From positions 1 to 9,677 of the forward strand of contig JBHAEV010000066.1 of assembly GCA_041855735.1 (NCBI GenBank): DNA of 9,677 nucleotides, in the 5' to 3' direction. Position 1 is the stretch's first letter. Each line of letters begins with the position of its first letter. The stretch comes from CALALP01 sp041855735. GTDB lineage: Bacteria; Bacillota; Clostridia; Lachnospirales; Lachnospiraceae. This document shows, piece after piece, positions 7,162 through 9,677 of this stretch. Below the pieces are notes generated by a model. That model made no database searches and was not told where the DNA came from. It worked only from the letters and a program-made list of their open reading frames with translations. Position numbers and translations under genes: made by a program.

Positions 7162-8589
7162 TTATCCGCGCCGATACTTGACCTTGCTCTGCATATCGTA
7201 GATTCCCACCGTATTCTTATTGGAAATCACGGTAATGCTTGCCACATCATACAGCCGGTGGTACACGGTATGTTCCCCGTTTTCAAAACCGGTGCAGCTC
7301 ATGGAAAGCAGATACTCTCCCCCCTGCAGACTCATCACCTGTCTGAATTCCACATCCACGATTTCACCCGCCTTTACATCCTTGATGTCGCAGCCCTCGT
7401 AAAGTGTGTTTGTGCCGGTCAAATCCGCTCCTTTTTTGTCTTTTATCGTATAGGTAAATATCGGAGCCGCAATGTCCGCATGAAATCGAATCCGCTCCTT
7501 TATCGTAAATTCCTCGCCCTTTAACAACAGATTGCTGACTTCCCCTTTTTCGTCAATCAGTCCGAAATCAAATATGGTCGCTCTCCTGTCCCCGTACTCG
7601 GTCACATTCGGATTGAGTGCAATTTTATCTTTCATCGGCACCGCATCCACCCGATCGGACCCCCTTGTGGTTTCTTTGACCGCTAACATTCCATCACCCG
7701 AATCTTTTGCATCCGAAATCCCGTCATCCGAATCTTCGCCGTCCGGATTCTCTCCGGTACCCGAAACCTTTTGCCTGTGCAAGTCGTTTGCATCCCCCGT
7801 CCTTGCCTTGTCAAACTTCTCCTGTGTGTGTTTCAGCTCAATTTCATCCAGGCGATTCGCCAGAATTTTCTTGTACAGATCCACCATCTTCCCGGCAGGT
7901 CCTTCGGCAATAAATTTGCCGCGATTGAGCAAAATCACCTTGTCGCAATACTTAATGATACTGCCCATATCATGCGTCACCATCAGAACCGTCGTGCCGT
8001 TCTTCCGGATCTCATCCATGCGTTTATAGCATTTTGCCTGAAAGAACACATCCCCGACACTGAGCGCCTCGTCCACAATCAAAATCTCCGGCTCCACATT
8101 GATGGCAAGCGCAAATGCCAGACGCACGAACATACCCGAAGAATAGGTTTTCACCGGCTGATGCACAAAATCTCCGATATCGGCAAACTCCAGTATCTCC
8201 GGCAGTTTCCTGTCCATGGCTTCTCTGGAAAATCCCATCATGGTGCCGTTCATATATATATTTTCAATCCCGGTATAGTCCATATTGAATCCTGCGCCAA
8301 GTTCCAAAAGCGCGGAAATATTTCCTTCCACCTTCGCTTCTCCCGTGGTCGGATTCAGCACACCGGTAATGATTTTTAAAATCGTGGATTTCCCCGATCC
8401 GTTGGTTCCGATGATTCCGACCGTGGAACCTTTTTCCACTTCAAAACTGATGGTGTCCAGTGCATAAAATTTCTTATGGTATTCTTTTTTGGACGGACTG
8501 AGCGCCTCTTTCAGCCGGTCAATCGGACGGTCGTAGAGCCGGTATATCTTTGTCACATCTTTGACCGAAATTGCAAGATTGTTTTGCAT
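7162..8589 (-). CDS. wzt: Wzt-type ABC transporter ATP-binding protein with C-terminal glycan-recognition domain
   Basis: This is the ATPase of a polysaccharide ABC exporter, partner of Wzm. The frame opens further upstream (to 8871), but that part runs through wzm. The start at 8589 (MQNNLAISVKDV) has GGAAGGAG four bases before it and fits family N-termini, giving 475 residues. The nucleotide-binding domain (about 1-245) has Walker A GTNGSGKST (61-69), the Wzt/TagH-type ALLELGAGFNMDYTGIENIY (93-112), signature YSSGM (149-153), Walker B EILIVDEALSVGD (168-180) and switch H206. A polar Asp/Ser/Gly-rich linker spans about 255-322. Residues ~325-475 form a beta-rich domain (DFGLIDEKGEVSNLLLKGEE, 341-360, then alternating strands) like the carbohydrate-binding domain of E. 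coli O9a Wzt, which binds the capped non-reducing end of the chain. TagH-type exporters of teichoic acid lack this match. The gene begins 17 bp after wzm. Confidence 0.93.
   Translation of the reverse strand: MQNNLAISVKDVTKIYRLYDRPIDRLKEALSPSKKEYHKKFYALDTISFEVEKGSTVGIIGTNGSGKSTILKIITGVLNPTTGEAKVEGNISALLELGAGFNMDYTGIENIYMNGTMMGFSREAMDRKLPEILEFADIGDFVHQPVKTYSSGMFVRLAFALAINVEPEILIVDEALSVGDVFFQAKCYKRMDEIRKNGTTVLMVTHDMGSIIKYCDKVILLNRGKFIAEGPAGKMVDLYKKILANRLDEIELKHTQEKFDKARTGDANDLHRQKVSGTGENPDGEDSDDGISDAKDSGDGMLAVKETTRGSDRVDAVPMKDKIALNPNVTEYGDRRATIFDFGLIDEKGEVSNLLLKGEEFTIKERIRFHADIAAPIFTYTIKDKKGADLTGTNTLYEGCDIKDVKAGEIVDVEFRQVMSLQGGEYLLSMSCTGFENGEHTVYHRLYDVASITVISNKNTVGIYDMQSKVKYRRG
7624..7827 (-). 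other. Acidic low-complexity linker between the ATPase and C-terminal domain of Wzt
   Basis: Residues 255-322 of Wzt are polar and poor in hydrophobics. The core at 281-300 (NPDGEDSDDGISDAKDSGDG) is built of Asp, Ser and Gly. At DNA level, bases about 7690-7749 show a degenerate repetition of a short ATCCGAAT-like unit, which suggests the linker grew by local duplication. It probably acts as a flexible tether between the ATPase and the glycan-binding domain. Confidence 0.6.
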
Positions 8590-8593
8590 AAAA

Positions 8594-8601
8594 CTCCTTC
8601 C
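8594..8601 (-). promoter_or_regulatory. Ribosome binding site that fixes the wzt start
   Basis: GGAAGGAG on the minus strand, four bases before the ATG at 8589. It is a near-ideal Shine-Dalgarno match. It lies in the 17-bp gap after the wzm stop, and so rules against the longer frame that opens at 8871 inside wzm. Confidence 0.85.
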
Positions 8602-8606
8602 AGTTT

Positions 8607-9419
8607 TTATAATACATCCGAAAAATGCGGCCGCAGTTTCGAAAAGACCCTGAGTCCGAACAGCAACAACCCCAGAGTCACCGCCCAGAAATACAGCGTA
8701 AGACCCGGTCTTTGGAAAAAGAAATTGCCCTGCAACATACTGTCCCGATAACCGTAAACAATGTAATACATCGGGTTCAACTTTAAAATCGCACTTCCCC
8801 ATGACGGAAAATTGCCGAAAATCTCCGGCGCCCACATGATCGGCGTCATCCACATCCCGAATTGCAGGCAAATTCCCACAATCTGCGCCATGTCCTTAAA
8901 AAACACATTGACGGCGGATATGGTGTAAATCAGGCCGAGCGAAAACATGCTCATCGCAAAGCTGTAATACGCAATCTGAAGCCATGTGAACAATGGAAGT
9001 CTTCCGAAAATCAGAAACATCAAAAACATAATGAGAACAAAGATGATGTGCGTCAGAAAGCAGGAAACCAGTTTGATGATCGGAAGAATCTCCACATTGA
9101 ACACCACTTTTTTCACCAGATAGTTGTACTCGACGAGTACTCCGACACCAAAGTTCAGACTTTCCGCAAAATAAAACCACGGCACAATTCCCGGAACCAG
9201 CCAGAGCACATAGGGCGTACCCGGGACCGGAGGCGTGGATTTGAATCCCAGCTGAAAAATCGCAAAATAGATGAACACGGTTACGACGGGCTGTACGAAC
9301 ATCCATGCCAGACCGAAATACGATCCCACAAATCTCTTTTTAAAATCCGCTTTGGAAAGATCGATAATCAATGCTCTTCTTTGATAACACTCTTTCATAA
9401 GCCAATATAATTTCTTCAT
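8607..9419 (-). CDS. wzm: Wzm-type ABC transporter permease for polysaccharide export
   Basis: The 270-residue membrane subunit of the exporter, an ABC2-type permease that carries lipid-linked glycan across the cytoplasmic membrane using Wzt. The N-terminal DFKKRFVGSYFGLAWMFVQP (25-44) is the conserved interface helix leading into membrane segment 1. Six segments are expected near 36-56, 68-88, 112-138, 146-170, 178-196 and 238-257. Further family marks are NVFFKDMAQIVG (171-182), MWMTPIMW (189-196), LNPMYYIVYGYRDSML (214-229) and the C-terminal KLRPHFSDVL (261-270). The chosen ATG at 9419 has GGGAG five bases upstream and gives the usual family length. An in-frame ATG at 9539 overlaps the rfbC stop and would add 40 unrelated, polar residues encoded by the repeat-bearing leader; it has no well-placed ribosome site. 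Wzt follows after 17 bp, so both subunits are probably made together. Confidence 0.94.
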   Translation of the reverse strand: MKKLYWLMKECYQRRALIIDLSKADFKKRFVGSYFGLAWMFVQPVVTVFIYFAIFQLGFKSTPPVPGTPYVLWLVPGIVPWFYFAESLNFGVGVLVEYNYLVKKVVFNVEILPIIKLVSCFLTHIIFVLIMFLMFLIFGRLPLFTWLQIAYYSFAMSMFSLGLIYTISAVNVFFKDMAQIVGICLQFGMWMTPIMWAPEIFGNFPSWGSAILKLNPMYYIVYGYRDSMLQGNFFFQRPGLTLYFWAVTLGLLLFGLRVFSKLRPHFSDVL

Positions 9420-9424
9420 GCATT

Positions 9425-9429
9425 CTCCC
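9425..9429 (-). promoter_or_regulatory. Ribosome binding site that fixes the wzm start
   Basis: GGGAG on the minus strand, with a five-base spacer to the ATG at 9419. The other in-frame starts (9428, overlapping this site; 9539; 9572) lack a good site or would add residues not seen in the family. Confidence 0.7.
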
Positions 9430-9457
9430 ATATTTACGGATTTCGCGCAATCGACCG

Positions 9458-9489
9458 GAAAGGCTCTCCTTTGCCGATCTGAGCCTTTC
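9458..9489 (-). other. Inverted repeat / stem-loop in the wzm leader
   Basis: The arms GAAAGGCTC (9481-9489 on the minus strand) and GAGCCTTTC (9458-9466) are perfectly complementary over 9 bp, around a 14-base loop (9467-9480) containing GGCAAAGGA. The structure would form in the mRNA about 40 bases before the wzm start. With no T-run after it, it is more likely a stabiliser, processing site or translational modulator than a terminator. Confidence 0.6.
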
Positions 9490-9529
9490 TCGGTATCGAT
9501 CCGCGCGTTTCTCGGTATCGATCCGCACG
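9486..9529. repeat. Tandem 22-bp direct repeat (two copies, one mismatch)
   Basis: Copies at 9486-9507 and 9508-9529 abut exactly and differ at one position. Each contains CGGTATCGATCCG, an imperfect palindrome around ATCGAT. Because 22 is not a multiple of three, a change in copy number would shift any reading frame across it, which argues that the region is not coding. A weakly similar stretch (TTTCGCGCAATCGACCGG) lies at 9441-9458. Confidence 0.85.
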
Positions 9530-9535
9530 CTTCTT

Positions 9536-9677
9536 TCATTCGGTCCGGGCCATTTCCTTCCATCTTTGCCAATTCCTGTCTTTTTCCGATATGATCAAAT
9601 CCATTCCCTCAATCGGCCATTCAATCCCGATGTCCGGATCATTCCAAATCACTCCGCCCTCGTCGCCCGGATGATAA
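9536..9677 (-). CDS. rfbC: dTDP-4-dehydrorhamnose 3,5-epimerase, C-terminal end (partial)
   Basis: The last 46 codons and stop (TGA at 9536-9538) of a gene that enters from the right. The visible tail, GGVIWNDPDIGIEWPIEG then IISEKDRNW, is characteristic of the C-terminus of RfbC/RmlC, where WNDP..GI.WP and LSEKD are well conserved. RfbC epimerises dTDP-4-dehydro-6-deoxyglucose at C3 and C5 on the way to dTDP-L-rhamnose. The catalytic His and Lys lie upstream of the window and cannot be checked. Its position at the head of the exporter and glycosyltransferase genes indicates that rhamnose is supplied to the polymer made here. Other rml genes would be expected to the right. Confidence 0.88.
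   Translation of the reverse strand, partial: YHPGDEGGVIWNDPDIGIEWPIEGMDLIISEKDRNWQRWKEMARTE

Larger units (their letters stand above)
9420..9535 (-). other. 116-bp leader between rfbC and wzm
   Basis: This is the longest gap between genes in the window; the other spacings are 17-37 bp or are overlaps. It holds a tandem 22-bp repeat, a 9-bp stem-loop and the wzm ribosome site. I see no convincing -10/-35 pair. The minus-strand side of the stem-loop is not followed by a T-run, so it does not look like an intrinsic terminator. It may be a site for processing or for adjusting expression of the exporter relative to the sugar-nucleotide genes. Confidence 0.6.

Noticed and set aside
8590..8871. 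Extension of the wzt frame by 94 codons upstream of 8589.
   Set aside because: It overlaps the conserved C-terminal coding part of wzm in another frame, and the GGAAGGAG site with the family-like N-terminus places the start at 8589.
9340..9528. A 62-codon minus-strand frame through the 22-bp repeats into wzm.
   Set aside because: It is in a different frame from wzm, overlaps its conserved start, and its Arg/Glu-rich content comes from the repeat itself.

Overview
The window reads as one continuous minus-strand operon for making and exporting a surface polysaccharide, transcribed from the right end of the window to the left. Base composition looks close to half G+C by eye. Codon use, strong AGGAG-type ribosome sites and the family of the giant glycosyltransferase all suggest a Firmicute, most likely a Clostridia/Lachnospiraceae-type organism. 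A Negativicute with a true outer membrane cannot be excluded, because the cluster also carries a heptose-type isomerase. The taxon is an inference.

Right end (9420-9677): the last 46 codons of rfbC (dTDP-4-dehydrorhamnose 3,5-epimerase), which points to L-rhamnose as a building block. A 116-bp leader follows, holding a 22-bp tandem repeat and a 9-bp stem-loop. Then come wzm (8607-9419) and wzt (7162-8589), the permease and ATPase of an ABC exporter for finished glycan chains. The ATPase carries a C-terminal extension like the carbohydrate-binding domain that recognises capped chain ends.

Centre (3292-7143): a 1283-residue protein that joins a methyltransferase-like domain, a kinase-like domain with its key residues intact, a short coiled coil, a GT2 glycosyltransferase and a GT4 glycosyltransferase. 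The first three resemble WbdD, the chain terminator and length ruler of E. coli O9a. The fusion of a methyltransferase with two transferases resembles WsaE of Geobacillus S-layer glycan synthesis. Together with the Wzt extension this suggests a terminator-ruler-polymerase in one chain, coupled to cap-dependent export.

Left part (1-3254): an AI-2E family (UPF0118/PerM-like) membrane protein, a GmhA-like sedoheptulose-7-phosphate isomerase, a small GT2 transferase, and the first 216 codons of a multi-pass membrane protein that runs off the left end without a stop. These four are tightly coupled: two ATGA overlaps and one 20-base overlap.

No tRNA, rRNA, CRISPR array, insertion sequence or intrinsic terminator was seen. 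Every gap between genes is under 120 bp. The long plus-strand reading frames are antisense shadows of the minus-strand genes.
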